From Chaetoderma sp. LZ-2023a (taxonomy: Eukaryota > Mollusca > Caudofoveata > Chaetodermatida > Chaetodermatidae), in contig CM067372.1 in NCBI GenBank assembly GCA_034401795.1, positions 19,569,722 to 19,633,721 on the forward strand: a DNA stretch of 64,000 nt. Direction: 5' to 3'. Positions 17,530-29,299 of the stretch are shown piece after piece. Below the pieces are notes generated by a model. That model was not told where the DNA came from. It did no database searches and saw only the letters and a list, made by a program, of their open reading frames with translations. A program made the translations under genes and the position numbers. Within the stretch, counting starts at the first letter, position 1. Every line of letters starts with the position of its first letter.

Positions 17530-17712
17530 CTTTTTGCCAATAGACAGCAGTTCTACCGCCTTATCATACTGCATGTTTTCTAGGAAGAATGTGGCACATC
17601 TTTGTATGAGCTCCGGGTCGGCCCGTTCATCTAAATCTCCTGAGATCAGCGACAATGCACCAAACTGCTTACTTTTAAATGCCAAGTCAAGGGCTTTAGC
17701 AAAATTACCAGC
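17530..17712 (-). CDS. IFT140: IFT140 exon
   Basis: Internal exon of 183 bp (61 codons, phase 0/0), acceptor ATTTTCAG before 17712 and donor GTGGGC after 17530. The peptide begins AGNFAKALDLAFKSKQF and contains ISGDLDERADPELIQRCATF, matching the TPR-like region of animal IFT140. It continues in frame from the exon at 27101-26973 and into 796-584. The 9.3-kb intron upstream holds the decayed DIRS element E3. Confidence 0.95.
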
Positions 17713-17994
17713 CTGAAAATGAACAAGAATGAAGAACAATATTTAACAGGAATGTCTTGGAAATAGATAAATATCTATCAGTGTAAATATGACCCAGGAT
17801 AATTTCATGCTAATTCATTAATTAATCAATATCATGCAATAGACAACAGAGTGCGTAATGGAAAATACTCAAATAATCAATGTGATTTATGGATCAGTAA
17901 AATGAGAATCTATCCTCAAGCTATTTAAACCACTTCTATATCTTATGGTTTGGCTTGAGTCCCCCCCCCCCACCCACACCCCACCCACAGACAC
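17713..17994. other. IFT140 intron, simple AC/C-rich end
   Basis: Short intron piece between the exon and E3. Apart from a C-rich low-complexity stretch (CCCCCCCCCCCCACCCACACC, 17961-17990) just before the E3 boundary, nothing is recognised. Confidence 0.5.
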
Positions 17995-18273
17995 TAAACC
18001 ACGGATTTCTTTTTTCACGAGAGAGTTGATACTTACCACCCTGATACTTTATGATATTTCCAAAATATCGACCTAGCTTCAATAATACTCAGAATTAAAA
18101 AGAAACCGATCCCACTGGGTAGGTTACACAACTGACAGTCACACCAGCAGATTTGTGCAGCCCAAACTCGCACATGCGCGAGGATGACTCATTCTATTCC
18201 AAAATATTGGCAGACCTAATTGCAACATAAAACGCCGATAGACCGAGCCTCTGTGGGGCGGAGAGGCTGGGAT

Positions 18274-18376
18274 CGTATCAGGGTGGTAAGTATCAACTCT
18301 CTCGTGAAAAAAGAAATCCGTGATTTCGTTTATTTCACATCAAGAGTATACTTACCACCCTGATACTTTATGATAT
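18274..18376 (-). repeat. E3 internal complementary region (ICR)
   Basis: Joined termini: GGTAAGTATCAACTCTC...GATTTCGTTTA (inverse of the left end) then TTTCACATCAAGAGT and ACTTACCACCC (inverse of the right end 25405-25460). Same geometry as in E2 and E5. Confidence 0.85.
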
Positions 18377-18955
18377 AGCCAGAATTCGTAAGAGAATTCG
18401 GCGGGAGGGAGGCGAAGGTCAGAAGACCAGCTCATCCCTGGAAGAGCAAGCTTTTGCTTTTGGAGCACAACAAACATCTGAAATTGCATATGTAAACACA
18501 ATCAGGAAATGATTTGGATATCCGATAACACGACCGATGTTGAGAGTAATGACCGTTTCACATCCACTCCCCCCCCCCCCCCCCCCTCTTTTAAAGAGGG
18601 AGCGATGACCTCAATGTCCTATACGCTCTCTATGTACTCGTGCTAAAGTACTATAAGACATCGGATGAAAGCTTCATTTCGTATACTCTCAGATGGAACC
18701 ACAAAGAACACAAAACCATCACCATTTTAGTAAGTAATATAAAAAACGTGACAAAAAATAACCATCACCAAATATAGGACTAACCTATTTTGACGAGATT
18801 CTACTTTGATCACCGCTGGCGATGATAGGTACAGTACGGAAAAGCGGGGATTCCCCCCACCAAATTGCACTGAGTGTGAGTCAATGGCCTTATGTACAAT
18901 ATTTACAAATTTATATACAGATTTAACGTTTATGTAAAATCTATAAGGCAAGTGA
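18377..18955 (-). other. E3 3' noncoding region with oligo-C(18) tract
   Basis: No gene seen. C18 (G18 in sense) at 18569-18586, about 195 bp from the ICR, followed by GACCTCAATGTCCTA as in E2. Confidence 0.55.
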
Positions 18956-20100
18956 ATTTGACGTGTCACGTAGGTAATGATTTGTAAAAGTAAACTCACA
19001 GTGCCAATGTGCTACTGACATAATGTCATCCACCGGCACACCGTTAAACAGAGCCGTGGATGTCACTACGCCATGGACACTGTGAGCCTTGGCCATGTCA
19101 ACTTGTTAACGCGTGGCGCTTTGTGGCAATGCTGGATGCATTCCACAATCCACCTAGAAATGGTATCTTTAGAAGCTCTCCCATGGGGTTCAATGTAAGA
19201 TAGCCATAAAGCACTAGGGTCCGCCCGCCATTCCTGTGTACGTTGTTTATAACACGCTAATGCACGGACTGGACACCAAGCCTTTGAATTAGGATCAAAC
19301 CTAGACAAAGCGGGTAAAACTATAGGCTGACCAGGATATTTTAGACTAATTCTTTGCCATAAAGTTAACTCTAGGTAGAAGCCTAAGGCCTTCCCCTGTC
19401 ACCACAAAACGGTCTGGCTCTGCTGACAAAGCATTTATTTCACTTACTCGTCTGGCTGAGCTGCAGCAATCAGAAAAACTGCTTTAAGCTTCAACATTTT
19501 CATGGAAATGGAGCTTCGTGGTTCAAAGGGTTTATCTGCTAATACTTGAAGTACTAACGATAAACTCCAAGACGGGATCACTGGAGGATTCCTTGGTCTT
19601 AGATTACCCATGCCTTTGATTAAAGTATTTAGATTACATACTTCATCACTTCCCCTAATAGCCAAGCAAGGGATAACTGACATTAAAGCTGACTTGTAGC
19701 CAGCAATAGAGTTAGGCTTGAGGCTATAGGCATCAAAAAGGTGACAGAGGAAATCGGGTACTACCTGAATAGATGTTTCCATTGGATTAATACATCTTTT
19801 TGAGCACCATTCAGCAAATCTGTTGATTTTATAATTATATGCTCTGGAGGTTGACCCCCTTCTGGCTTTTGCCATAAACATGGCTGCTTGCTCAGAAAAA
19901 CCCTCCTTAACTGCTGATTCCTTGACAACATCCACGTAGTCAATTGGAACATTGACGGGTTGTTGTGCAAGGCCTTGCCCTGGAAGATTATGTTGTCCAT
20001 CAGAGGCAGAGGAACAGGATTGCAGACCAGAAGGTCCAGCAGATCCGTATACCATGATCGGCTTAGCCAATTTGGGGCGATCAGAAGCACTTGGCATTCC
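18956..20100 (-). pseudogene. E3 tyrosine recombinase remnant
   Basis: Recombinase coding sequence broken into several frames. The longest piece (20451-19444) includes FSEQAAMFMAKARRGSTSRAY and NLRPRNPPVIPSWSL and stops near the first catalytic Arg (AAAQPDE, where intact copies read SARRRSE). A second piece (19308-19066) covers ALWLSYIEPHGRASKDTIS. A short loss near 19105-19120 removes part of the sequence before the His-x-x-Arg motif. It cannot encode an active enzyme. Confidence 0.85.
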
Positions 20101-21172
20101 TGCTGCCTGATTTCCTGGAGAACTTTTGGAATCAGGATTGCAGGCGGGAATGCGTATGCATACATTCCCTCCCAACTGATAGCCAACGCATCTATAGCGA
20201 TAGTACTCGGATCTGGAATCGGAGAGACGTACGTCGTCATCTTTGCATTCTTGTTCGTTGCGAATAAATCTATGTTGGGCTTGCCCCAGTGATTGAACAG
20301 GCGATCCGCCACACATTGATTTAGTTGCCATTCCGTGGGAAGAATGCTCATTCTTCGGCTCAATGAGTCTGCTAATAGATTTAGCCTTCCCGGAATATGA
20401 ACTGCTTTCAGGGAAATCCCATGATCTAGACACCAGCAAAGCAGTTTCCACGTCATCATACAGAGACTGGGCGACTTCCGCCCTGGCGGTTTATGTAAAT
20501 CACTACTGTTGTATTGTCTGATCGAACCAGAACACTCTTGCCCTTGATCTTCTCTAGGAAGTGTTCCATGGCTAAGACTACTGCTCGCATTTCCAGCAGA
20601 TTGATATGTTCTCTTGACTGATCCAGATTCCAAAGCCCTGATACTTTGTTTTTTTCCAGACAAGCTCCCCATCCCTCCATTGATGCATCTGTGTACATCG
20701 TTAACTGAGGGTGGGGAGGTGACAATGTCACCCCTGCCAGGAGATCTCTCTTCATCCACCATTGAAGGTGGTGAATAAGAGGTTCCAACACTGACACCCT
20801 TGAGTCCAGGAAACCCGTACTCTGGGTCCACTGTGTCATGAGAAATAACTGGATCGGCCACCGGCGTAAAGCTCCCTGAGGAATGACTGGTTACAAAGAA
20901 ACCATCAACCCCAACATTCTCAAGTAGACCCGTGCCAGGACATGATGACTGTTCCACACTGACTGTATGACTGAGATGAGTATTTCTACTCTCTCTTGAG
21001 ATGGATAAACATATCCTATCTCTAGATCGAAGAACATGCCCAGGTAAACAAACTTCTGGGATGGAGTCAGCTCTGTTGATTATCCAGCCTAGATCTGTAA
21101 GAGTTTTCAAAACTATCTCCAGATTTGCTGATAGCCTTTTTTGAGTGTGTGCCTTTAACAGCCAGTCATCTA
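19761..21172 (-). pseudogene. E3 RT/RNase H remnant, downstream of the Tc1 insertion
   Basis: The C-terminal RT plus RNase H part, with IDDWLLKAH at the very edge of the Tc1 insertion, then VYTDAS-like, VRSDNTTVVIYINRQGG and HIPGRLNLLADSLSR, and the tail LIAPNWLSRSWYTDLLDLL. At least two frame shifts are visible (about 21080, where bases are lost after GWIIN, and 20455-20480). Confidence 0.85.
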
Positions 21173-21174
21173 TA

Positions 21175-22830
21175 CACCTGTGCAAAAGTTAAGCACCAGC
21201 GAAAACAATAGAACGTAGAAACATGATGGTACAACTAGGCTGCCATACTTTTTGTCCCCGCGTTAGCTGACATAATTCCAAGTACGAAATGCACATACAT
21301 GCATGACTTCACGCCGCTTGATGTCCGTGCATGGCGGGAAACAGCACACGTGTTCAGTTATGTAAAAGTCCAGTTTGAGGTGTAGAACATTACATACAGA
21401 TTTAGGCGACAAGATTAGGAATTTTGTGTTCATGACCGTGGTTTATTTGTACAGAAAGAATTAGCTCTTGATTGTGAACCGCTATGGCAAGACGAAGGTT
21501 AAGTGATCGTGTGAAATGGCAAATCATAGGCATGCATACCACTGGTATGTCATGCAGAGAGATTGGCAGACAGCTGAACATTAACCATACTGTAATCAGT
21601 CGTTTGATTGCAAAACATGGGCAAACTAACGAGGTGAAGGACAGGCCTAGATCTGGAAGACCGAAGAAGACTACTGCCCGTGATGATCGAGCCCTAGTAC
21701 GCCTTGTTAGGAGATCTCCATTCACCAACAGCAGAGTGCTCAGCCAGCAATGGGAAACGTGCAATAGAGTGTCAATGTCTACCGTCAAAAGGAGACTGTA
21801 TGATGCTGGCATGAAAGCTAGGAGACCTGTCAGACGTCCTCTCCTCACTGCACACCACAAAGAGGAGCGTCTGAGGTGGTGCAATGAAAGAAGACACTGG
21901 AACATGAGATCCTGGAGACGGGTACACTGGTCCGATGAAAGTCGGTTCCTGCTTCATGCCACAGATGGTCGAACTCGTGTATGGAGGTCCAGACGCACGG
22001 CGTACGACCAACGTAACATCATGGAAGAAGTTCCATTTGGTGGAGGTTCCGTTATGATATGGGGGTGCATCTCATTTGATTGTAAGCTGGATCTGTTGAC
22101 TGTACCTGGAACACTAAATGGACAAAGATATCAAGATTCCATACTGGATAGAGTTGTGGTCCCTCATTTTGTAAATCATGCACCTGGAACCCACCCTATA
22201 TTCATGGATGACAACGCCCGACCACATCGTGCGAGAGCTGTGCATGAATACCTCCGCCAGAATGCCATCGAAACCCTACCATGGCCAGCAAGGAGCCCTG
22301 ACATGAACCCTATTGAGCATATCTGGGACATTCTGGGAAACATGGTGAGAAGGAGGGATCCTCCTGTGCAGAACCTACAGGATTAACAGACGCACTCCAT
22401 CTTGAATGGCAACGAATACCACAATGGCGTATCAGTCGGTTGGTGACCAGCATGAGACGTCGTGTCCAGGCCGTCATCCAGGCACAAGGTGGATATACCC
22501 GGTATTAATAATGACAGTCTCAAACTCGTGCACAGATGTTAAACTTCGTTTTCAGACACCATTAATGACAATCTAGCCACGTGTGTCAACTGAAGGGCAA
22601 TAGTTGTCAGTTGTGTCAACGTAACCATATTCAGGCCTCGTTTTCAAGTTCAAACAAAAACATACAGTGTTTCCCCACCATCACAATCAGCATTCTTCTA
22701 GTTGCATTATTACCTCTTGCACTAAGATGGATGGGTACATAAATGTTTATGCTATTGCTTTCTTCATAGCACATGAATATACCCTCGCATGTGCGTAAAA
22801 ATAGGGTGGTGCTTAACTTTTGCACAGGTG
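21175..22830 (+). mobile_element. Tc1/mariner transposon in E3
   Basis: 1,656 bp bounded by 24-bp inverted repeats (CACCTGTGCAAAAGTTAAGC... at 21175-21198 and its complement at 22807-22830), each flanked by the TA duplication (21173-21174, 22831-22832) typical of Tc1/mariner insertion. It carries one transposase gene on the plus strand. It is opposite in direction to E3 and IFT140. The inverted repeats are identical over 24 bp. Confidence 0.95.
21484..22386 (+). pseudogene. Tc1-type transposase, 3' frameshift
   Basis: A transposase of the DD34E group. The N-terminal helix-turn-helix pair (REIGRQLNINHTVISRLIAK; RSGRPKKTT as GRPR-like linker; NSRVLSQQW) is followed by the catalytic core: first Asp in HWSDESRF, second in FMDDNARPHRA, and Glu in SPDMNPIEHIWD, with 34 residues between the second Asp and the Glu. 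The frame stops after QNLQD at 22386. Reading on in another frame gives plausible C-terminal sequence to about 22508, so a single-base loss near 22380 removed roughly the last 40 residues. Copies elsewhere may be intact. Confidence 0.9.
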
Positions 22831-22832
22831 TA

Positions 22833-23300
22833 TATGTACGTGTGGATTGCTATCTGTCTCCTGCAGATGTATGATGTCATAGCTTGGACCACTCGAGTGA
22901 AGACCTGAGGAGCCGTCGATATACCAAATGGGAGAACCCTGAATTCCCATTGGCGGCCCTGAAATGCAAATCTCAGGAACCGACGAAAGCTCTTCGCAAT
23001 GGGAGTGTGAAAATAGGCATCTTTTAGATCTATTGATGCTGTCCACATTCCCTTCCTCAATCCTGCTAACACCGTTCTCACAGTTTCCATTTTGAAACTT
23101 GGTGTGAGGATAAACCTGTTGAGAGGCTTGAGGTAGAGAATTGGTCTCCACCCTCCAGTGCTTTTTATCACTAGGAACATGGTTGAATAATAACCCTGAC
23201 ATTTTTGTGCCAGTTTAATAGCGTGTTTTAGTATGAGGGATTGAATTTCTTCCTCTATACACAACCGTTGGTCTGGATCTCTTGGATTTTGAGTCCAGAT
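22833..23300 (-). pseudogene. E3 RT remnant, upstream of the Tc1 insertion
   Basis: N-terminal RT motifs are preserved: GYYSTMFLVIKSTGGWRPI, SIDLKDAYFH, LPFGISTAPQVFTR, ending at IHTYI where Tc1 begins. The insertion thus splits the codons of the catalytic YIDD motif. Confidence 0.88.
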
Positions 23301-24392
23301 CGGAACCAGAGACAGGCGCGATGGCTGATTTGAAATCCAGTCGGGATGGTAATCGACTGAAAGCTATCGCAAGTACTTTCCTCCGTGCCCCGCAGCGCGG
23401 AATTAGCGTTGCACAGGGCGCTAACGCACAAGGGTCCCGTGTCAGACTGGGACCCAGGCCGTGTGTCTTCACCCAAAGCTGCACGGTCATCCGTGCAAGG
23501 CTTTGGAACGACACCATACTTCTGATATAGATCAGAACTTATACGGCAGTGCCGTGCCACTTCGCGAGGGGCCTTCGCAAGACGTCCTTTCGGCAGAATG
23601 CACGTCTCTGCCGCAGCGAACATATCAACGATACGCTCTCCATACGGCAGAGATGGCATGGTGCTCGTCACCGGTTTCCCTCCCAACCACGAGCACTGGA
23701 CCCGCTGGGAAGCCGGTGGATTCACCTGGAGTTCTGGCTTGATGTTCACCAGCCATTGGCAAGCATCCTGTCAGTCTTCCTCGGTGGTCACCTGTGAATG
23801 TTCGACGAGCCTAGGGCCTTTGTCGTCCTCAACCACATTCACTGCTGGGGTAATGGCCGGAGCTGAAGATACTCCTGGAAAGCCATACGGACCCGCAAGG
23901 GACGGCATGGCTTGCGCCGTGGCTATTCCAGGAGCCGGATCTATGGCGTCATGGGAGACTAAAAACATGACGTCACAGTCCGGGCCTTCCTCACAGTACC
24001 TATCGGCAAGCCCAGGGATATGGTATGGACGGCCATCGGCTCCTTGCCGTTGAGACATGAAACACTCCCGAAGAAGTAGTTCCATGAAAAAGGTCACCCA
24101 TGGGCCCCTGTGGGGGCCCATGGGAATCCATTTCCATGGCCATCGACAGGCCATAACAGTGTCCTCTTCTTCCTGCCCAGAAAGATTAGACGCCAAGCTT
24201 GAAAAGGGATCAAGCTCAGCCTCGGCAGGAGGGATCTCGCGTCAGTCAAAATCAGTCAACACCTCCACCGGCCACGACACACACATGGCAATTTAGAAGA
24301 GGCCCGCACGTACTGCACCTAGTGCAGTCATGAGGGAAAAAGCGGGCCTTCACAAAACGGTGGCAGGAAGGGCATTTGTTCTCAATAATCTT
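23301..24392 (-). pseudogene. E3 gag-like remnant
   Basis: Begins after the acceptor TTTTCAG with KIIENKCPSC; the zinc cluster spacing is identical to E1 and E2 (C-X2-C-X10-H-X-C-X2-C-X2-C-X5-C-X2-C). Further on are NLSGQEEED, MPSLAGPYGFPG and PSLPYGERIVDMFAAAE. A Trp codon in EEDW has become a stop (about 23770). The sequence from after ALRGTEES to the RT start is deleted, removing the C-terminal third of gag. Confidence 0.78.
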
Positions 24393-25130
24393 CTGAAAAG
24401 ACACAAATGGAAACAATTAGTTTTTAGTCATGACGAACCAAAAAACCAATTGCAGAAGGCTAATAAGATCCATAAGGAAAACTTTTGACCATCAAATGAA
24501 AAATAAGCCAGGCCCATAGAAAAAACTATAGGCCTGACAAAAAGTAAACAAATCCTAAAACCTTGTTATACTTCTTTAAGAAGACAAGGGAGACATAAGA
24601 ATTTGAACTTGAATACTTGAGAGGCGAACTTTTTTAGACTTCACAGCTCAAAACTAAGATTCATTAGTAATTGAACTTTATAAACACAATGAACCTATGC
24701 AAACCATTCTAAAATATTTAGAAATAAAATGACTGAAATTTTTTTTCTCTCCTAAATAACCTCATAAGATGACTTCTGAGGACGAGTGAAGTCTGATAAA
24801 CAACACAGGAATACCTGATTCTGAGTCCAAAACCCTGTGGTGGGGGTGGGGGAGAATGCGGAGAAATTACTTCTTATGGTAATAACTCCATCAGCAAACT
24901 CATAATAAAATAGAAGGACCCAGAAACCAAGTATAAATATTGTTTAAATAAAAGGATACCCTTCAAATATCAGCTCATGTGTCTGAAAAATAAAGCACAA
25001 CATGCCGTAGCTAATATATAGGCCTCCCCCATAAAAGAGCTAGCCTAATAAAGACGTATCCACGAGATAGCGCGAATCCCGGAAATACCATCCGAGTCAA
25101 CACGCAAATTTTTTATCAATAAATTTACAC
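24393..25130 (-). other. Proposed intron of E3 gag
   Basis: AT-rich DNA between the mini-exon donor (CAG|GTGTAA) and the acceptor at 24395-24393. No coding signal. A G-rich patch (GTGGTGGGGGTGGGGGAG) lies at 24837-24855. Confidence 0.45.
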
Positions 25131-25181
25131 CTGATGGCTTGGACCGGGAGCATCCTCCGGCAACTTGGCAGCATCAGACAT
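25131..25181 (-). CDS. E3 proposed first gag exon (17 codons)
   Basis: Reads MSDAAKLPEDAPGPSHQ, phase 0, then GT donor. The length and the MS...HQ frame match E2 and E5 although E3 is otherwise decayed and diverged. Confidence 0.58.
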
Positions 25182-25299
25182 ACTAATAATCAGTTAAACA
25201 AGTTGCAAAACAACTCAAAGCTTAAAAAAGATAGAAAGCAAAAGCAAGGCTAGAAAGCGTGTTGCAACGGCAGGTCAATATTTTAAGAAGAGAATGAGT

Positions 25300-25460
25300 C
25301 AGACCCACGCGAGTTTGGGCTGCACATCCACTGGACTGTCACTTGTGTAACCTGCCCAGTGGGGGCGGTTTCTTTTTAATTCTGAGTATTATTGAAGCTA
25401 GGTTGATATTTAGGAAATATCATAAAGTATCAGGGTGGTAAGTATACTCTTGATGTGAAA
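25300..25460 (-). repeat. E3 5' terminal repeat
   Basis: Inverted partner of about 18040-18185 (blocks GCGCGAGTTTGGGC / GCCCAAACTCGC, GTAACCTGCCCAGTGGG, CTAGGTTGATATT). The outer GTATACTCTTGATGTGAAA recurs in the ICR. Confidence 0.82.
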
Positions 25461-26972
25461 ACACACACATCCCTGAACCCTGCACGCCTAAGGAGGGATC
25501 AATTGTAGCTATACCCCGCCTATTTCTAGATAGGTTCCACTCATTTGCGTGTTGGAATCAAGTTATATACTTTGAGCTCTGAATTCTCAGAATACTAAAA
25601 TTTCAAGGTAACTGTACAGGAAGGTTATTGAAGATTTTGAAACTAATTTGAGTAGGGGTGGGTGGGGTGGGGTGGGTTGTCTGTTGCCGCCTATGGCAGC
25701 TTCCAGTCAAATTAGTTTTAAAGATTAAACTGAATATTCATTAAGTTTGTAATTCATCAGACACACAATTCGTACCCTAGTTTTTTATTTTCATGTAGGA
25801 GCATATGTCATTATGATTATGACATCATCTAACTAACTAGTGACCTAATGGAGAAATCTAGCTTTATGCCACGTCCATCCCTAGTTAAGTTCCACCCATG
25901 CTTCACCCGTGTTGGGATCGATCGATCCCTGACTATCAATTTCCAGAAAACTATACAGCTAAGCTTTTGAATATTTTGAAACCAATTTGATTGGGTGCTG
26001 TTGCTGCCTATTAACAGAGTCCAGTCAAATTATTTTCAAAATATTCAACAGCATGTTTATTAAATAGTGAAAGCCGTACAATTCGTACAAGTCATCAATT
26101 AAGCATTCGTCACGAATTTAGATGTAGTTACATCATTCATGACACAATTGATAATGACGTCATATGATTGATGGATTCCAACAATGCAATTCCTGGTTGC
26201 CCGTAATTAAGTCTGGGTGCCATTTAGGATTATACCAAAATATATCTCTACCAGCCTTTAAAACACGACAGAACAAATGACATTCTATACTTCTAGAGAA
26301 ATATTCAGTTGAATATTTTGAAAATAATTAGAATTTTCTGTATGCAACATCTTCCAGTAAAATTTATTTAAAAACATTCAACAACCCTACCTATACGAGA
26401 TATTGGCATAGATGAAAAATTTATGGAGTACAAAATAAGTGCCTGATAAATAATGACTTAATGGAACTACTGGTAAGCTATAACATACACAGAATTCTAA
26501 AACATTCCTGATGGTATAACACCGGCCAACCACCAAGCAGTTTTTGTCATCAAGTAATAAGGCTTAACACTTTCATGATGAAGTCGGCCAAAACCAGCCT
26601 CTGCAGTAGTCTTAAAAAATGTCTATTTGTAGGTCAAGAGAAAATTATTTTTGAAAATTTATCACTGAAATGACTGGCTCGGTAACCGAGCCAGCCATTC
26701 CAGTGATAAATTTTCAAAAATAGTCTTCTCTTACACTGACGGCCAAAACCAGCCTCTGCAGCAGTCTTAAAGAATGTCTATTTGTAGGTCAAGAGAAATT
26801 TTTTTTTGAAAATTTACCACTGAAATGACTGGCCAGCCATTCCAGTGATAAATTTTCAAAAATAGTCTTCTCTTAACCTGAAAATGGACATTCAATACTC
26901 AAATATTTAGATTTTCTTGACCCAACTTTATTCATTGATTAATTTGCCATAGTGAAGTGTTTTATAACTCAC
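25461..26972. other. IFT140 intron with foldback elements
   Basis: No exon seen. Type B foldbacks lie at about 25620-25740, 25970-26055 and 26310-26395. Two type A foldbacks are in direct succession at about 26582-26737 and 26741-26900. Between them is AT-rich sequence. Confidence 0.6.
26582..26900. repeat. Foldback type A, two copies in tandem
   Basis: Two palindromic units each start with GGCCAAAACCAGCCTCTGCAG. Core arms are ACTG.AATGACTGGC and complement, flanked by TTTTTGAAAATTTA on each side. The first has loop GGTAACC; the second has lost its central CTCG..CGAG. Confidence 0.75.
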
Positions 26973-27101
26973 CTTGTGATAGAGCATAACCGCCTTGTCC
27001 TGCATCTTTGGATTCTGTTCCAGGAATCTAGCTGCTTCTAACTGATCTGCAGGTTTACCCAGCAGGGCGAGGTTCACTATCTGATCCTCCAAGTCATTCT
27101 C
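26973..27101 (-). CDS. IFT140: IFT140 exon
   Basis: 129 bp, 43 codons, phase 0/0, acceptor TTTCAG before 27101 and donor GTGAGT after 26973. The peptide starts ENDLEDQIVNLALLGKP and ends MQDKAVMLYHK, a strongly conserved IFT140 block with (D/E)(K/R)AVMLYHKAG across the exon junction. It joins 28709 upstream and 17712 downstream in frame. Confidence 0.95.
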
Positions 27102-28708
27102 CTGAAAGGCGGACAGATAAAAGTAACATGATCAGTAACTAGGCAACTCTACAAAACAATGAAGCTGATCATCCATGTCAAGGGAGGTAACTCCTACTCA
27201 AAGACTACTATTTAAAGAGGCTTCTTATACATATGGCCACTCCATACTCCAAGAAGATGCAAATTAAAAATTCTAAAAATATTAAAAATGCAAACGCAAA
27301 TCTGATGTTGGAATTTATCTCCGGTTCGCAGAGAAACCAGAGTGTTTGCTACTTCATGGTTGCTTGCGATTCATCACTTGTTGACGTTTGTGGTGCTAGT
27401 ATTTTGTCCGAGACATTAGCATACAGTAAGAATGCACCACGATCATGATAGTAAAGCACCAATTTTATATGATATCTAGCAGCCGTATCCTACTTTTTAT
27501 GGCAAGGATAAATCTAACTTTGAAAGCACTCTGCAGGTATTACATAACAATATAGTTATATCAGTAATATCTTTTCTGTATATTCATTTTATCTAGTGCT
27601 TAACTGCCAATTTATCTCAACTTATGTCACTTCAACCTACGCCACTTCGAGATGTCATTTCTACTGAGACATTGATGCAAAATAGCGTGTCTTGTCGGAG
27701 TTATGGCTGAGTAAAACACTGGAATCACAACATGCATCTAACTCGTTAATGGTCACACTGGCCAAAACCGGCCTCTGCTCTGGTCTTGTGGAATGCCCAT
27801 TTACAGGTCAAGAGAATACAATTTTCTTTTGGCCTGTAAATGGACATTTAAAAAAATAATTTAATTTTCTCGACCAAACTTGATTAAATGGTTAATTAAG
27901 TTGCATTATATCATTACTGTTCAAATTTATCCTAAAAAAATTTCAGTTCTTATATAGAAAATGTCCATTTGGAGACTATGAGATTATTTGTGAAAATTTA
28001 TCACTGGATTGACTGTCTGAATTATCGAGTTAGTCATTTCAGTGATAAATAATTTTTAAAAATAGTCTTCTCTTGGTCTGCAAACAGATGTTTCACAAGA
28101 CCACTACAGAAGTTGTTTTGGTCAGCTGGCATGGTAACGGGTTAACCCGTTATTCCTTAAATCAGCCAAAAATAGCTTCTGCAGTGGTCTTGAGAAATGT
28201 CCATTTGTAGATCAAGAGAAGACTATTTTTGAAAATTTACCACTGGAATGACTGGCTCGATAACCGAGCCAGTCATTCCAGCGGGAAATTAAAAAAAATA
28301 GTCTTCTCTTGGTCTGCAAATGGACATTTTCTATGAGAAAATTGAAATTTTCTTGAATAAATTCACGGGTTAAAGGGTTAAAACAAGTACACAGCAGAAC
28401 TGTAAGCTCTTTGACTTTCAAAACAACATCCTCTCAACTCTCAAAATAACACTACTATTTGCTGTATGTAAAATTAATCTTTATTACTAAATAATTAATT
28501 ATAATTAATTATAAATATTGCCAGATAATTTTATAAGCGAGATTAATTTGAAAAATGGAACAATCATTGTTTAGATTTGATTCAAAAGCCTCGCAACAGT
28601 AGCTAAGGGGCAGAGTTATTTCAGCTCCTGTGAGTGTTTGTACATGATTTAACTCAGTCACACCTGTGTGTCTATGTTATCTGACATAATTATCCACACC
28701 ATGCTCAC
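27102..28708. other. IFT140 intron with foldback elements
   Basis: Non-coding. Type A foldbacks are at about 27958-28130 and 28163-28334. A shortened relative at about 27762-27870 keeps only the outer arms. The 28163 copy is the best, with arms of about 60 bp. A stretch TAATTAATTATAATTAATTA near 28487-28510 is AT-only. Confidence 0.6.
27958..28334. repeat. Foldback type A, two further copies
   Basis: Both have outer arms ATGTCCATTTG / CAAATGGACATT-like, then AAGAGAAGACTATTTTTGAAA and complement, and a core ACTGGAATGACTGGCTCG or a diverged form of it. The second (28163-28334) has loop ATAAC. Confidence 0.75.
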
Positions 28709-28852
28709 CTTGCATAGTCTGATAGCATTGCCGTATGCCCCTGCTCTGCTGAAGAAGTGAATAGATTCACGTATCATATCCTGGTTTTCATACTGACGAG
28801 CGATGTGATAGCACGCAGCTTTGTCACCAGTATCCTGACACACCTGTGCTGC
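28709..28852 (-). CDS. IFT140: IFT140 exon
   Basis: 144 bp, 48 codons, phase 0/0, acceptor TTAACAG before 28852, donor GTGAGC after 28709. The peptide AAQVCQDTGDKAACYHIARQ continues to YENQDMIRESIHFFSRA and ends NAIRLCK. This is the TPR-like segment 'ACYH(L/I)ARQYE' conserved in IFT140. It joins 29167 upstream and 27101 downstream. Confidence 0.96.
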
Positions 28853-29166
28853 CTGTTAAATACACATTGTAGGATTGCATAACGGCACAGGTAAATAAAC
28901 ACACACACGATACTCTGAGAGGAGACAGGGATAATAATTGATCCGAATAAACCAGGAAGTGAGGTCATCTGTAAATCTAATTTCATGTCTGTACCACAGA
29001 CCACCGTAACCCTACACATACAGAGTCCACCCATACACTTTATAATTACATATCATCCCACACACACAGTATTTAAAATAACTTTTAATATATGAAGATG
29101 ATAAATGTATAATAAATAATAAACATATAAAATGGTAAATTTTTTCACCATATTTCATGTTCTCAC
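28853..29166. other. IFT140 intron
   Basis: AT-rich intron. No repeat or gene recognised apart from short AC runs. Confidence 0.5.
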
Positions 29167-29299
29167 CTTGGCCATATCGCCACAGTAACAGTAAACCCTT
29201 ACGAGTGACAGGTAATCCTGAGCGGCTTCATAGTACTGAATGGCATGGTCCATATCTCCCGTGCTCTCCAGGAACTGTGCCCACCATTTACGCATAGTA
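29167..29299 (-). CDS. IFT140: IFT140 exon
   Basis: 133 bp, beginning with one base that completes a codon split with the previous exon, and ending in phase 0. Acceptor TTTCAG before 29299, donor GTGAGA after 29167. The peptide TMRKWWAQFLESTGDMDHAI continues to YYEAAQDYLSLVRVYCYCGD, the diagnostic WWAQ(Y/F)LES region of IFT140. Confidence 0.96.

Larger units (their letters stand above)
17995..25460 (-). mobile_element. DIRS-like element E3 (family 2 variant), degenerate, with Tc1 insert
   Basis: A family 2 relative whose termini read ACCACCC TGATAC where E2 has ACCTCCCTAATAC. It has both terminal repeats, an ICR (18274-18376), a C18 tract, remnants of recombinase, RT and gag, and the mini first exon. 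A 1.66-kb Tc1 transposon (21175-22830) splits RT. The left end lacks five bases (GAAAT) that its own ICR still carries. Several frame breaks and an internal deletion of the gag C-terminus/RT start show it is dead. Confidence 0.88.

Noticed and set aside
21402..21905. Minus-strand 167-codon frame across Tc1
   Set aside because: Complement of the transposase gene; no domain.
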